A DNA stretch of 46,475 nucleotides from JACKFB01 sp041389525. GTDB lineage: Bacteria > Myxococcota_A > UBA9042 > PHBI01 > JACKFB01. The notes under the pieces were generated by a model. That model was not told where the DNA came from and made no database searches. It was given only the letters and a program-made list of their open reading frames with translations. The position numbers and the translations under genes are program-made. Position 1 is the first letter of the stretch. Each line of letters starts with the position of its first letter. This document shows positions 35,548-44,019 of this stretch, piece by piece. The DNA lies in NCBI GenBank assembly GCA_041389525.1, contig JAWKRR010000057.1, positions 1-46,475 of the forward strand, in the 5' to 3' direction.

Positions 35548-35919
35548 CTACTCCTCGTGGAAGCCGATGGTGTTGCCCTCGCTGTCGGCGACCAGGGCGA
35601 TGAAGCCGTGCTCGCCGATGTTGGTGCGCGGGACGACCACCGCGCCGCCGGCCGCCGCGACCCGCGAGACGCAGCCGTCGAGACCCCCCGGGAAGTTCTG
35701 GGCCGCGAAGTAGACGAGGGTGCCCTGGCCGCTGGGCTGCCGGTTGGGGTCCTTGGTGATGGCGCCGCCGACGCCCTTGCCCTGCTCGTAGGGCAGCAAG
35801 ATCATGTCCTGCTCGCCGAAGCTCACCACGGCCAGCTCGGTGCCGAGCACGTGGGAGTAGAACTCGCGGGCGCGGCCGCTCTCGGTCATCGGGATGTCGA
35901 ACCAGTTGATGGCGTTCAT
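35548..35919 (-). CDS. VOC-family (glyoxalase-like) protein
   Basis: 123 aa, two paired beta-alpha-beta units: MNAINWFDIPMTESGRAREF, YSHVLGTELAVV, then LDGCVSRVAAAGGAVVVPRT and GFIALVADSEGNTIGFHEE. Metal-ligand positions H/E are only partly present. Divergent from a WYL regulator gene that may respond to its substrate. Function unassigned. Confidence 0.85.
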   Translation of the reverse strand: MNAINWFDIPMTESGRAREFYSHVLGTELAVVSFGEQDMILLPYEQGKGVGGAITKDPNRQPSGQGTLVYFAAQNFPGGLDGCVSRVAAAGGAVVVPRTNIGEHGFIALVADSEGNTIGFHEE

Positions 35920-35941
35920 GGTGTCTTCCTCTGCGCGGCGA

Positions 35942-36034
35942 GTGTCAGGTTTTGGTGTGGTACAAGTGCGTCTCGACCGCGTATGATCGGACTATGAGCG
36001 AGCGCGTTGACAGCAGCATGTCAGGTTTGATTCG
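35942..36034. promoter_or_regulatory. Divergent promoter region VOC/WYL with direct repeats
   Basis: TGTCAGGTTT occurs at 35943-35952 and again at 36020-36029, close to the two divergent starts. TATGAT at 35982 and TTGACA at 36008 are possible promoter hexamers. The repeats may bind the WYL regulator (inference). Confidence 0.4.
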
Positions 36035-36691
36035 GTGAAGCGACAGACCCGATTGTTCGCCCTGGCGGAGCACCTGCGGGGCCGCCGGACCGGCGTCACG
36101 GCGGAAGAGCTGGCCGAGCGCTTCGGGGTCACCGTGCGGACCATCTACCGCGACCTCGACTCGCTCCGGGACGCGGCGTTCCCGCTGCAGGCCGAGCGCG
36201 GGCGCGGCGGCGGCTACGCGCTGGACCGCAGCTACACCTTGCCTCCAGTGAACTTCACGCCCAAGGAGGCCGCGATCCTCGTGGCGCTGGGGCGCTGGGC
36301 GGAGGCGATGCGCTTTGTGCCCTTTGTCGACACGCTCAAGGGGGCGCTCGACAAGGTGCGCGGGGCCCTGTCGACCAGCGGACAGCGGGAGCTGGTCGAG
36401 CAGGCCGGCAAGCTGCAGTTCATCGGGATCCCGTCGCTGCCGGTGGACGCGGCGGTGCGGCGGGTGGTCGAGGAGGCGTGGCTGTCGCGCAAGGTCGCGC
36501 GCCTCCGCTATCACGACCAGCAGGGCACGGTGACCTGGCGGCGGGTCCGCATCGAGGGGCTCCTGATGGAGCGCACCACGACCCGGCTCGAGTGCTACGA
36601 CCTGGACAAGGACGCCCCACGCACCTTCCGCCTCGACCGCGTTATGGCGGCGAGCCTCGAGGAGGACCCGGCCCCGTCGTCGATGCGCTGA
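36035..36691 (+). CDS. YafY-type WYL-domain transcriptional regulator
   Basis: 218 aa, GTG start (no in-frame ATG upstream). N-terminal helix-turn-helix (VTAEELAERFGVTVRTIYRD, LDSLRDAAFPLQAERGRGGG), a linker helix region, and a C-terminal WYL domain (LSRKVARLRYHDQQGTVTWR, CYDLDKDAPRTFRLDRV). Such proteins control divergent neighbours in response to small ligands. Confidence 0.9.
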   Translation: MKRQTRLFALAEHLRGRRTGVTAEELAERFGVTVRTIYRDLDSLRDAAFPLQAERGRGGGYALDRSYTLPPVNFTPKEAAILVALGRWAEAMRFVPFVDTLKGALDKVRGALSTSGQRELVEQAGKLQFIGIPSLPVDAAVRRVVEEAWLSRKVARLRYHDQQGTVTWRRVRIEGLLMERTTTRLECYDLDKDAPRTFRLDRVMAASLEEDPAPSSMR

Positions 36692-36858
36692 TGGACCAAC
36701 TAGCGCCGAACCGAGCGCGGTACCTGGAGCCGAGCGAGGTCCCTGCTAGCGCCACTCTCCGGCGTGAGCGCGGACGGGTCCGCGGTCGTGGCCTGCCCCC
36801 GCAACTTGAACCACCTACCGTGACAGCTTCGGGTTGAAGTTGGTGCCGTTGTAGTCCG

Positions 36859-36935
36859 GAGCTCCCCCCGGAGCTCAGCTAAGAGACCGACCCCTTTGCG
36901 GAGGGGGCCCCGGCGCGTGGACGGGACCCCCTCCG
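36859..36935 (-). terminator. Two terminator-like hairpins downstream of the collagen-like lipoprotein gene
   Basis: CGGAGGGGG/CCCCCTCCG (36899-36907 and 36927-36935, 19-nt loop) lies just past the gene's 3' end, followed by GAGCTCC-CCCC-GGAGCTC (36859-36876). Neither is followed by a clear U-run, so intrinsic termination is only inferred. The second could also serve the WYL gene. Confidence 0.5.
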
Positions 36936-36946
36936 ATCTCAGGGCG

Positions 36947-39277
36947 CTACAGGGCCACGCTGCACTGCAGGTGCAAGGTGTAGCCGTCCAGCGTCCCGGT
37001 GTCGCCGCCGCCGTCGTCGACGATCTCGAGCGTCCAGTCGCCATTGCCCGCCACGGCGGGATCGATGGCGACGAGATCGCCCATGACGGTCTCGGTCGCC
37101 GGCGAGGAGCCAGAGGCACCGCCGACCAGAATGGGGAAGGCGGAGCCGGGGGCGAACGCGTAGAACTCCAGGTCCTTCGGGAAGCTGTGCGTGTACGTCA
37201 CGTCGACCCGCACCGTGGTGGCCAGGCCGCAGCCCGTCACGGGCACGGTGACCTTCAGGCCGGACCCCAAGTCCACGCCGTCCGGGATGGCCAGCGGCGG
37301 GGCCAGGGTGTCGCCGACGGTGATGTCGGTGAGCTCCGGGGTCACGCTGGGCGTCGTCGTCAGGACGTCGCCGCCGGGCACGAGGGCCAGACCCAGGACG
37401 GACGGCGCGCCGCCCACGACGTAGGCGATGCTGAAGTACACGTCGCCGACATCGTAGGAGGAGTCTGGCAGCTCGAAGCCGAAGTCCGGCGTCGCGTCCG
37501 ACCCCACGTCGAGCTGCAGGTTGTAGCTGGCGTCGGGCAGGTCGACGGGGGTCGCCTGGGTGCCGAAGGCCGTGTCGCCGAACACCGTCGAGCCGTCGTC
37601 GGCCAGCAGGACGCTGACGTTCGGCACGCCCGCCGCGGCGTGGAAGAAGCCGAAGCGCACCGAGTCCGCCGTGATGGCGTCGCGGTCCACCTCCACGGTG
37701 GCCACGCCGATGCCGCCGGCCCCGTCGTCATGGGCGACGAGCAGGTACGACCTGCCCTTCTCCAGCACCGTGGAGGTGCCGAGCTTCGTGCCGTCGGCGT
37801 CGATGATCACGTCGTACATCACGCCCGAGTCGACGTGGGTGAAGCCCGTCGCGCCCTCGAAGCCGGTGACGTCGGTCAGGCCGTCCGTCGTGCCCGCCAG
37901 CGCCGCCGACACCTGGGCCGCGCTCCCCACCTCGGAGACGTGGGCCACCGCGACCTGCGCCGTGTTGAGGTTCGTGACCGCCGCTTGGTAAGGCAGAAAC
38001 CCGGCGCCACCCGCGTCCTCCGTCACCAGGACCTTCAGCCCCTCCTCGGGGTTCATGTACGCGATGAACACGTAGTTGCTGCCGATGTGCTGCTGGCTCG
38101 CCGGGATATCGACCCTGAGGTCGTTTTCGGTGTCACCGCCCACGTCCACGAAGAGCGACAGGTCCGCGACGGGCAGCTCGTACTGCTCCGCGGCCAGCGT
38201 CGCGAACTCGACGTCGTCGAACAGCACCGTCGCGTCCTCGCCCACGATGTCCACGAGGCCCGCACCCGCCGCCGCGTGGAAGAACTCGGCCTGCCAGGTG
38301 CCGGTCGTCGGCGCCTCCGCATCGAGCGGGAGCACCGCGAACCCGACGCCGCCGGAGCCGTCGTCATGCACGATGACCATCGCGGACTCCTGGTACTCGA
38401 AGGTGAACTCGGGCGAGGTGACCAGCACCGCCCCGTCCGCCGGGTCGAGTAGGTCGAGCTGAAGGGTCGGCGCGCCGAAGACCAGGAAGTTCGTGTCCGC
38501 CTCGTAGTTCAGGGTCGTGATGAGATCCGTCTTGCCCGCCTCGGCGAGGGCCACGCTGGGCGCGGCCGACGCGAGGTGCACGATGGCCACGCGAGCCTCG
38601 AACTGGACGACGTCGAGCTCGAAGCTGTCCAGCGCCATCGTGCAGCCGTCCGTGGCCACCACGGCGTAGCTGTAGGTGCCCTCGCCCTCGGGGGTCAGCG
38701 TCCAGGTGCCCGGGTCCACGCCGGGCTCCCAGCTCGGCCCGAGGCCCACGATGCGCACGTCGGCGTCCATGACCATCCCGCCCTCGGCGCCGGCCAGCCC
38801 GACGGTGATCGACAGCGGCTCGCCCAAGAAGGCGAAGGTCTCCGGCACGCCGGTGATCTCGGTGATCGTCAGCTTCTCCACTTTGGCGCACACGCCGTCC
38901 GCGCCCGGGTCGCCTTGCTCGCCCTGCTCGCCCTGCTCGCCCTGTTCGCCCGGTTCGCCCTGTTCGCCCTGCAGACCCTGCTCGCCCTGCAGACCCTGCT
39001 CGCCCTGCAGACCCTGCTCGCCCTGCAGACCCTGCTCGCCCTGCAGACCCTGCTCGCCCTGCAGGCCCTGCTCGCCCTGCAGGCCATCCGGGCCGCGGTC
39101 ACCGGTGTCGCCCGGCTCGCCCTGCTCGCCCTGCCGACCATCCGGGCCGCGGTCACCGGTGTCGCCCTTCGGGCCCTGCTCGCCCTGTGGGCCCTGCTCG
39201 CCCTGCGCCCCCTCGCAGCCGGCGACGGTCAGCGCCGCGCCTGCCAGAACGGCGACCAGGAGTGTACGAATCCTCAT
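36947..39277 (-). CDS. Collagen-like/DUF4397 lipoprotein with C-terminal P-type domain
   Basis: 776 aa. Signal peptide and lipobox (LVAVLAGAALTVAGC, lipidated C21). Residues about 24-130 are uninterrupted Gly-X-Y triplets, including seven near-identical GLQGEQ hexads encoded by an 18-bp DNA repeat (about 38961-39085). Several DUF4397-like modules follow, e.g. ARVAIVHLASAAPSVALAEA, AEFFHAAAGAGLVDIVGED, AQVAVAHVSEVGSAAQVSAA, VRFGFFHAAAGVPNVSVLLA. The C-terminal 110 residues (VRVDVTYTHSFPKDLEFYAF, NGDWTLEIVDDGGGDTGTLD) are a proprotein-convertase P-like domain. A surface or periplasmic fibre-plus-adhesin architecture; hexad copy number is probably variable. Confidence 0.85.
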   Translation of the reverse strand: MRIRTLLVAVLAGAALTVAGCEGAQGEQGPQGEQGPKGDTGDRGPDGRQGEQGEPGDTGDRGPDGLQGEQGLQGEQGLQGEQGLQGEQGLQGEQGLQGEQGLQGEQGEPGEQGEQGEQGEQGDPGADGVCAKVEKLTITEITGVPETFAFLGEPLSITVGLAGAEGGMVMDADVRIVGLGPSWEPGVDPGTWTLTPEGEGTYSYAVVATDGCTMALDSFELDVVQFEARVAIVHLASAAPSVALAEAGKTDLITTLNYEADTNFLVFGAPTLQLDLLDPADGAVLVTSPEFTFEYQESAMVIVHDDGSGGVGFAVLPLDAEAPTTGTWQAEFFHAAAGAGLVDIVGEDATVLFDDVEFATLAAEQYELPVADLSLFVDVGGDTENDLRVDIPASQQHIGSNYVFIAYMNPEEGLKVLVTEDAGGAGFLPYQAAVTNLNTAQVAVAHVSEVGSAAQVSAALAGTTDGLTDVTGFEGATGFTHVDSGVMYDVIIDADGTKLGTSTVLEKGRSYLLVAHDDGAGGIGVATVEVDRDAITADSVRFGFFHAAAGVPNVSVLLADDGSTVFGDTAFGTQATPVDLPDASYNLQLDVGSDATPDFGFELPDSSYDVGDVYFSIAYVVGGAPSVLGLALVPGGDVLTTTPSVTPELTDITVGDTLAPPLAIPDGVDLGSGLKVTVPVTGCGLATTVRVDVTYTHSFPKDLEFYAFAPGSAFPILVGGASGSSPATETVMGDLVAIDPAVAGNGDWTLEIVDDGGGDTGTLDGYTLHLQCSVAL

Positions 39278-39618
39278 CTTTCAAGCCTCCTCATGGCTCT
39301 GTACTGCCGCGTGCGGAACCCCTCGCGGGCTGCGCGAGCGCGTTTCAGTACGCTTCGTGGCCGCGTTCTTCGCGCGCGAGCGCTCGTGCGTCAACGCCCA
39401 GAGAGAGATCCAGCCTGGGGTCAGGCACCCTCATTTCTCATTTATTTCGCGTGTGATTACCGGCATATCATGGTGAATTGTGCAGGTCCGTCCCCCTCCC
39501 AGAGGACCCCGTCGCGGGGCCTAGCTGAGCATTCGAAGACGTTGCACTCCCGAGCACGGAAGATCCCCTGCCGGATCACGCAAGCGACAGCCATCGCCAG
39601 GAGCGCTAGACTCGCCTC
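39278..39618. other. Intergenic region carrying an R1 repeat
   Basis: Divergent promoters of the lipoprotein and the DHFR-like gene. R1 copy e at 39417-39465 (GGGGTCAGGCACCCTCATTT, then GTGTGATTAC). No gene seen. Confidence 0.5.
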
Positions 39619-40176
39619 ATGGGACTCCTGACCTTCAGCTTCAATCTCACTCTCGACGGCTGCGTCGACCACCAGGAGGGCATCGTCGACGACGAGACGC
39701 ACGCCTTCTTCACCCGCCTCATGGACGAGGCCGGGGCGATGCTTTGGGGGCGCGTGACCTATGAGATGATGGAGAGCTACTGGCCGGCGGTCGCTCGCGG
39801 GGAGGTGGAGGCGCCGCCCGGGATCCGCGAGTGGGCGGTGAAGCTGGAGGCCAAGCCGAAGTACGTGGCGTCGTCGACGCGGAAGGACTTCCCGTGGACC
39901 CACAGCCACCACATCGCCGGCGACCTGCGCGCGGGCGTGCAGAGACTTAAGGACGCGACCCCGGCCGGCGTGCTGCTCGGTAGCGGCAAGCTCGCGGTCG
40001 CGCTGGACCGGCTGGAGCTCATCGACGAGTACAGGTTCCTCGTCCACCCCAGGATCGCCGGCCACGGCCCGACCCTGTACGAGAGCGGGCTGCCCAGCAC
40101 GCGCCGGCTCGAGCTGGTCTCGGCGAACCCGCTCTGCAACGGCGCGGTCGCCGTGCATTACCGGCGCGCGGGCTGA
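39619..40176 (+). CDS. Dihydrofolate reductase/RibD C-terminal-like protein
   Basis: 185 aa. MGLLTFSFNLTLDGCVDHQE, AGAMLWGRVTYEMMESYWP, DLRAGVQRLKDATPAGVLLG, SGKLAVALDRLELIDEYRFL and HPRIAGHGPTLYESGLPSTR match the DHFR-like (YyaP/RibD_C) family, NADPH-binding reductases of unknown substrate. Monocistronic. Confidence 0.9.
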   Translation: MGLLTFSFNLTLDGCVDHQEGIVDDETHAFFTRLMDEAGAMLWGRVTYEMMESYWPAVARGEVEAPPGIREWAVKLEAKPKYVASSTRKDFPWTHSHHIAGDLRAGVQRLKDATPAGVLLGSGKLAVALDRLELIDEYRFLVHPRIAGHGPTLYESGLPSTRRLELVSANPLCNGAVAVHYRRAG

Positions 40177-40322
40177 CTCGACCGGAGCTGCCCTGACCGG
40201 AGATCCCGTGCCCGGGCTCCACGAAACGAGAATCGCTCACCCGGGAAGCGAGGACCGAGGAATTCCGCCACTCTTGCGCCCCGCGAGCTCCTGTGTCGAG
40301 GACGTCAGGGCACGTTGCCCTC

Positions 40323-40973
40323 TCAATCGCAGCAGAGGAAGACCTGGTCGGTCGTGTCGCAGAGGTACCTGGTGAAACCCCCGCCTTTCGACCACCAGCT
40401 ACTGAAGCCGTTGCCCGTCCACTCCTGGCAGTTGCCGACCCCGTTGGATGGGTCATCATCGCCCCACCCCATCGTGGTGGCGGCGACTCTCCCTGCGTAT
40501 CCCGCGCCCGGGCCCGGCAGATAGCCGATCTTGATGGACCGCAAGACCTCGGTTGGGGTGCACAGGTGGGCACCGGGTGTGCCGCACGCGGTCTCACAGA
40601 GAGTGTTGACGGCCTTCCACCCGCCTGGCGCCGGAAGCCCCTTCGCCATCCATGGGCCCGTCGGCGCGGTGGCACCGCAGAATCCGCGATTCTCCGTGTA
40701 GACACCGGCGGGGCCCTGAAACGTGATGCCCTCATCGACCGCGGCCGCGACGACGTCGATCGCTTCCACGACCGTGCTGAAGTTCGCGTTCAGCTCGCCG
40801 GCCGAGAGGACGTTGCCGTCGCTGAACTTGTTGGGCACGTCACCCAGAGGTGCGGCGAGGGCGACGGCGGAAGCGAGAACCGCCAGGCCGCCCGCTACCA
40901 TAAGACGCCGCTTCGTTATCAGGCGCTTGGCCGCCGTAACGATTCGGTCGTCGATAGTGATCTTGATCTCCAT
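40323..40973 (-). CDS. Secreted Cys-rich protein, function unknown
   Basis: 216 aa from ATG 40973. A single N-terminal hydrophobic helix (RRLMVAGGLAVLASAVALAA), then the recurrent exported-protein segment NKFSDGNVLSAGELNANFST. A C-terminal half with paired cysteines and aromatics follows (GFCGATAPTGPWMAKGLP, NTLCETACGTPGAHLCTPTE, CQEWTGNGFSSWWSKGGGFT, FLCCD). It resembles exported proteins that are frequent in Myxococcota. 17 bp after the TQPD lipoprotein gene, so probably cotranscribed. Confidence 0.75.
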   Translation of the reverse strand: MEIKITIDDRIVTAAKRLITKRRLMVAGGLAVLASAVALAAPLGDVPNKFSDGNVLSAGELNANFSTVVEAIDVVAAAVDEGITFQGPAGVYTENRGFCGATAPTGPWMAKGLPAPGGWKAVNTLCETACGTPGAHLCTPTEVLRSIKIGYLPGPGAGYAGRVAATTMGWGDDDPSNGVGNCQEWTGNGFSSWWSKGGGFTRYLCDTTDQVFLCCD

Positions 40974-40990
40974 GCGTGGTCGCTCCTCGC

Positions 40991-41458
40991 TCAGGGTCCG
41001 AGTGTGCTGGTGCCCAGGACGAACTCGCCCAGGACGTTGCAGGTGCCGATAGAGGGTGCGCAGGTGGCGCCGGCCGGGCAGACCCCGCAGTTCCCCCCAC
41101 AACCGTCGCTTCCGCAGGTCTTTCCGACGCAATCCGGCACGCACGCGACGTCCGGCTGCGTGGCGTCAGGCTGCGTGGTGTCAGGCTGCGTGGTGTCAGG
41201 CTGCGTGGCGTCAGGCTGCGTGGCGTCAGGCTGCGCGGCGTCCGGCTGCGTGGTGTCAGGCTGCGTGGTGTCAGGCGGCGTGGTTTCAGGCTGCGTGACG
41301 TCCGGCTGCGCAGCGTCCGGCTGCGTGGTGTCCGACAGCGCGGTCTCCGACAGGACGAACACGGAGGTCGAGTTGTCAGTGCAACTCACCACACTCAGCG
41401 CACATGAGGCAGTGAGGGCGGCGGCGAGGCCGAATCGGAAGAGTGTCTTCGTCTGCAT
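40991..41458 (-). CDS. Lipoprotein with TQPD repeats and Cys-rich GCGG module
   Basis: 155 aa from ATG 41458. Signal/lipobox LAAALTASCALSVVSC. Residues about 45-100 are about 12 degenerate T(T/A)QPD pentads, coded by 15-bp repeats at about 41150-41330. The C-terminus CVPDCVGKTCGSDGCGGNCG and VCPAGATC is a Cys-rich module very common in myxobacterial secreted proteins. Probably a surface-anchored stalk carrying a disulfide-rich head. Confidence 0.8.
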   Translation of the reverse strand: MQTKTLFRFGLAAALTASCALSVVSCTDNSTSVFVLSETALSDTTQPDAAQPDVTQPETTPPDTTQPDTTQPDAAQPDATQPDATQPDTTQPDTTQPDATQPDVACVPDCVGKTCGSDGCGGNCGVCPAGATCAPSIGTCNVLGEFVLGTSTLGP

Positions 41459-41538
41459 GGCGTGTGCACTAGCACGCGCTTGATGCGGCGGGCCAGGAGG
41501 CTGGTCCCGGCGCTGTAATCGCGGGGCCGCCGGGACTG

Positions 41539-41590
41539 GGGGTCGGATACCCTCAGTTCTCATTTTTTATCGGTGTGATTACGGGCATCT
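41539..41590 (+). repeat. R1 dispersed repeat, copy f
   Basis: GGGGTCGGATACCCTCAGTT then CTCATTTTTTATCGGTGTGATTACG. Similarity to the duplication at 31.0 kb extends to about 41660 (GCAGCTCCGCCCCCGGTGCT). Confidence 0.8.
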
Positions 41591-41796
41591 TCGCCCGAAA
41601 TCGCAACCACGCTTGCGGCAAATCCGGCGCAGCTCCGCCCCCGGTGCTCGGCCGGGAGACCGGAACCAGACTGCCCGGGCCCGACGACGCGCGCGGCCGG
41701 GTTCGGGCTCGCGCTCGCGCGGTGCCTTCACCGCCGCCGCGAGGCCCCGGTGGGCGCGCGGCGGCGGCGACCGCTAGACTAAGCCAAGTCCGACGA

Positions 41797-43566
41797 CTAC
41801 TTGGACCACAGCTGGCACACCGCGTTGGCGCGGGGCCGGCTGTTGCACACCTGCCGAGGATTTCCGTTGGCGAAGAGCACCGTCGGCAAGCCCGCGACCG
41901 AGCCGCCTCGCACGTCGCGGATTCTGCCCTTGGCGTCGGAGAGGGTCACCACGGCCGAGAGCATGCCGCCGCTCGCCGTCGAGCCGACGCCCGCCTGCCC
42001 CTTGAGCACCCACTTCTGCCACTCCTGCACCATCGGCAGCGCCAGCAGTTTGGAGGCGGGCGGCGGGCCCGTGAAGTCCGCGAACTGCACCTCGACGCTC
42101 AGCACCTCGCCGCTGGTCACGACGACGAACGCCTCGAACGCGCCGCCGGGGACCGCGTGGATATTGACCTCGCCCGCGATCTCGCCGCCACCCTCGACCG
42201 CTGCGACAAAGCCCGCATCAGGACCCTCGACGACCACAGTCGCCGCCGCGTAGGCGCTGCCGCCGTCCTGCGTCTTCAGGCTCAACAGCAGCGTGTAGCT
42301 CTCGCCCAGCGCCGCCTCGGGGTCCTCAAAGGTCAGCCCGCGCGCCGCGAACTGCCGCTCGACCTCGGTCGGCGCGCTGGGTGCGGCCTCGAGCACGGTC
42401 TTGCCAGTGGCGTCGTCGGTCACCGAGACGGCGACGTAGCTCGCGCCTTCCTGCTGCGCCGAGCTGCTGTAGGCGACGACCTTCACGTCACCGCCGGCCG
42501 TCGTGTCGACGGTCAGCTTGCGCAGGTCGAGGCCGCAGCCCTCTGCGCTGAAGACCTGCATATCGAGCAGCGAGTCGAGCAGCGTCCCGTCGGCCGCGCG
42601 CGCCGACCATGTGCAGATCCCCCGCTCCCCCGCGATGTCGCAGGGCGGCGCGTAGCCGAGCGAGACGACATACGCGAGCGTCGTGCCCAGGCTGTCGAGG
42701 GCCGCCGGGCCGAAGCCATCGCTGAACTTGACCGCGCCCAGCTTGATGGACTCCCACTCGGGGTTCTCGTTGCTGACGGTGACCTTGACGGTGCCTTCGG
42801 TGTCCACCGCCGCAAGCCGGACGGTCACGCCGCGCGCGCCGGTCACCTCGACGGCGCCCCCCTTCTCCACGGGCAGCGCGGCGAACGCGAGGCTCTGCGT
42901 GACGCCCTCGAAGGTGACCTCGACCTTGTAGGGGCCGAGCTCCGGGTCGACCTGCGCCGCGAAGTCGACCTGCGCGTCCGTGCCCGTGGCGGTCGACCCG
43001 CCGAGGACCGTGTTGGAGTCGAGCATGTCGAAGTCCGCGCTGACCGTGACGCCGGCGGCGCTGGCCCCCGGGGCGACCGCGAGCCGGAACGTGGCGCGCA
43101 TCTCGTTGTTGGCGCGGTCGAACTTCGTCTTCCCGACGAACTTCCGGGTGCGCTGGTCGCGGTCGCTCTCGACGACGACCGTCTCGGTGAAGGGCTCGCC
43201 GACCGCCTTGCCGGCGGCGTCCTTCATGGTCGACGTCACGACGTAGCTGGAACCCACGGGGACGTCGCTGAAGCTGAAGTCCGCGGAGACGTAGCGCTTC
43301 AGGCCGTTGGGGCGGATCTTCTTGAAGCGCAAGCTCGCGACCGGGCTGCCCGGCTTCGGCGAGCCCTCCTTGGCCGCGATCTTCATCTCGACGGTCGCGA
43401 CGGCGTCGGTCGGGTCGTCCGCGACGTCGACGATGCCCTGGTAGTAGGTCGTCGGGGACTGCTTGATGGCGACGCGGCGGATGAAGGCCGCGGACGCCGT
43501 GCTCGCCATGAGCGTGAGCCCAAGCACCAGGAGGCCTGCGGGGACAATAAGACGAGCGCTACGCAT
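41797..43566 (-). CDS. Large secreted Ig-like/periplasmic protein, function unknown
   Basis: 589 aa from ATG 43566. Signal peptide (LIVPAGLLVLGLTLMASTAS, ASA). The rest is beta-rich with repeated immunoglobulin-like units: GPYKVEVTFEGVTQSLAFAA, VTVRLAAVDTEGTVKVTVSN, GASYVAVSVTDDATGKTVLE, ESYTLLLSLKTQDGG. Cysteines occur in pairs (PPCDIAGERGICTW, VCNSRPRANAVCQLWSK). No family recognised. Likely an exported structural or adhesion protein. Confidence 0.75.
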   Translation of the reverse strand: MRSARLIVPAGLLVLGLTLMASTASAAFIRRVAIKQSPTTYYQGIVDVADDPTDAVATVEMKIAAKEGSPKPGSPVASLRFKKIRPNGLKRYVSADFSFSDVPVGSSYVVTSTMKDAAGKAVGEPFTETVVVESDRDQRTRKFVGKTKFDRANNEMRATFRLAVAPGASAAGVTVSADFDMLDSNTVLGGSTATGTDAQVDFAAQVDPELGPYKVEVTFEGVTQSLAFAALPVEKGGAVEVTGARGVTVRLAAVDTEGTVKVTVSNENPEWESIKLGAVKFSDGFGPAALDSLGTTLAYVVSLGYAPPCDIAGERGICTWSARAADGTLLDSLLDMQVFSAEGCGLDLRKLTVDTTAGGDVKVVAYSSSAQQEGASYVAVSVTDDATGKTVLEAAPSAPTEVERQFAARGLTFEDPEAALGESYTLLLSLKTQDGGSAYAAATVVVEGPDAGFVAAVEGGGEIAGEVNIHAVPGGAFEAFVVVTSGEVLSVEVQFADFTGPPPASKLLALPMVQEWQKWVLKGQAGVGSTASGGMLSAVVTLSDAKGRIRDVRGGSVAGLPTVLFANGNPRQVCNSRPRANAVCQLWSK

Positions 43567-44019
43567 ACGGGTGACTCCGGCGAGTTCGATAAGGTGTGGC
43601 GACAAGGTGGGACGCTGAGGGGGAGCCTCAACACAAGGAGTTCCGCGGCGGGGGGAACCCATCATGCCTGACAATCCCCACCCGGGGCGGTGGCAAATGA
43701 GGGGCCCTGTTGGAAGGCTGAAACCTCCGCGCTTCCGGACATCCCCTGGGCGGTTGAATTCGCGAGAGAAACGCGCAGATCTCGAGCTGGCGCTTATGGG
43801 TAGGGGGCCGACGGGCTGGGCGCTGAATGGCGATTCAGTCGGGTTCCGGCGGCGGAGCGGTGGCGCAAAGGCGGCTGGATTCGCCGCGCTGGCGGGGGTG
43901 GCGGGCGCAGGTCGGGCACCGCGCTGCGAGGTCGAGCGCCCAGCCTGGACGGGTCGGACGGCCGCGTGGACTTCGACAGCGCCTGGACCGGCGACGCCGC
44001 GCTCGGCTAGGGTCGGCGC
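43567..44019. other. Divergent intergenic region between the secreted protein and fhs
   Basis: About 450 bp. No gene or clear promoter recognised. Confidence 0.4.

Noticed and set aside
36896..38452. 518-codon open frame opposite the collagen-like lipoprotein
   Set aside because: Shadow of the repetitive lipoprotein gene; His/Arg/Val-rich composition without any motif.
38961..39085. Short direct repeats as a CRISPR-like array
   Set aside because: They are 18-bp in-frame repeats coding Gly-Leu-Gln-Gly-Glu-Gln in a collagen-like protein.
41150..41330. 15-bp repeats as a regulatory array
   Set aside because: They are in-frame codons for the TQPD pentads of a lipoprotein.
41575..43671. 698-codon plus-strand frame opposite the secreted Ig-like protein
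   Set aside because: Arg/His-rich antisense frame; the minus-strand gene has a signal peptide and regular beta-rich repeats.
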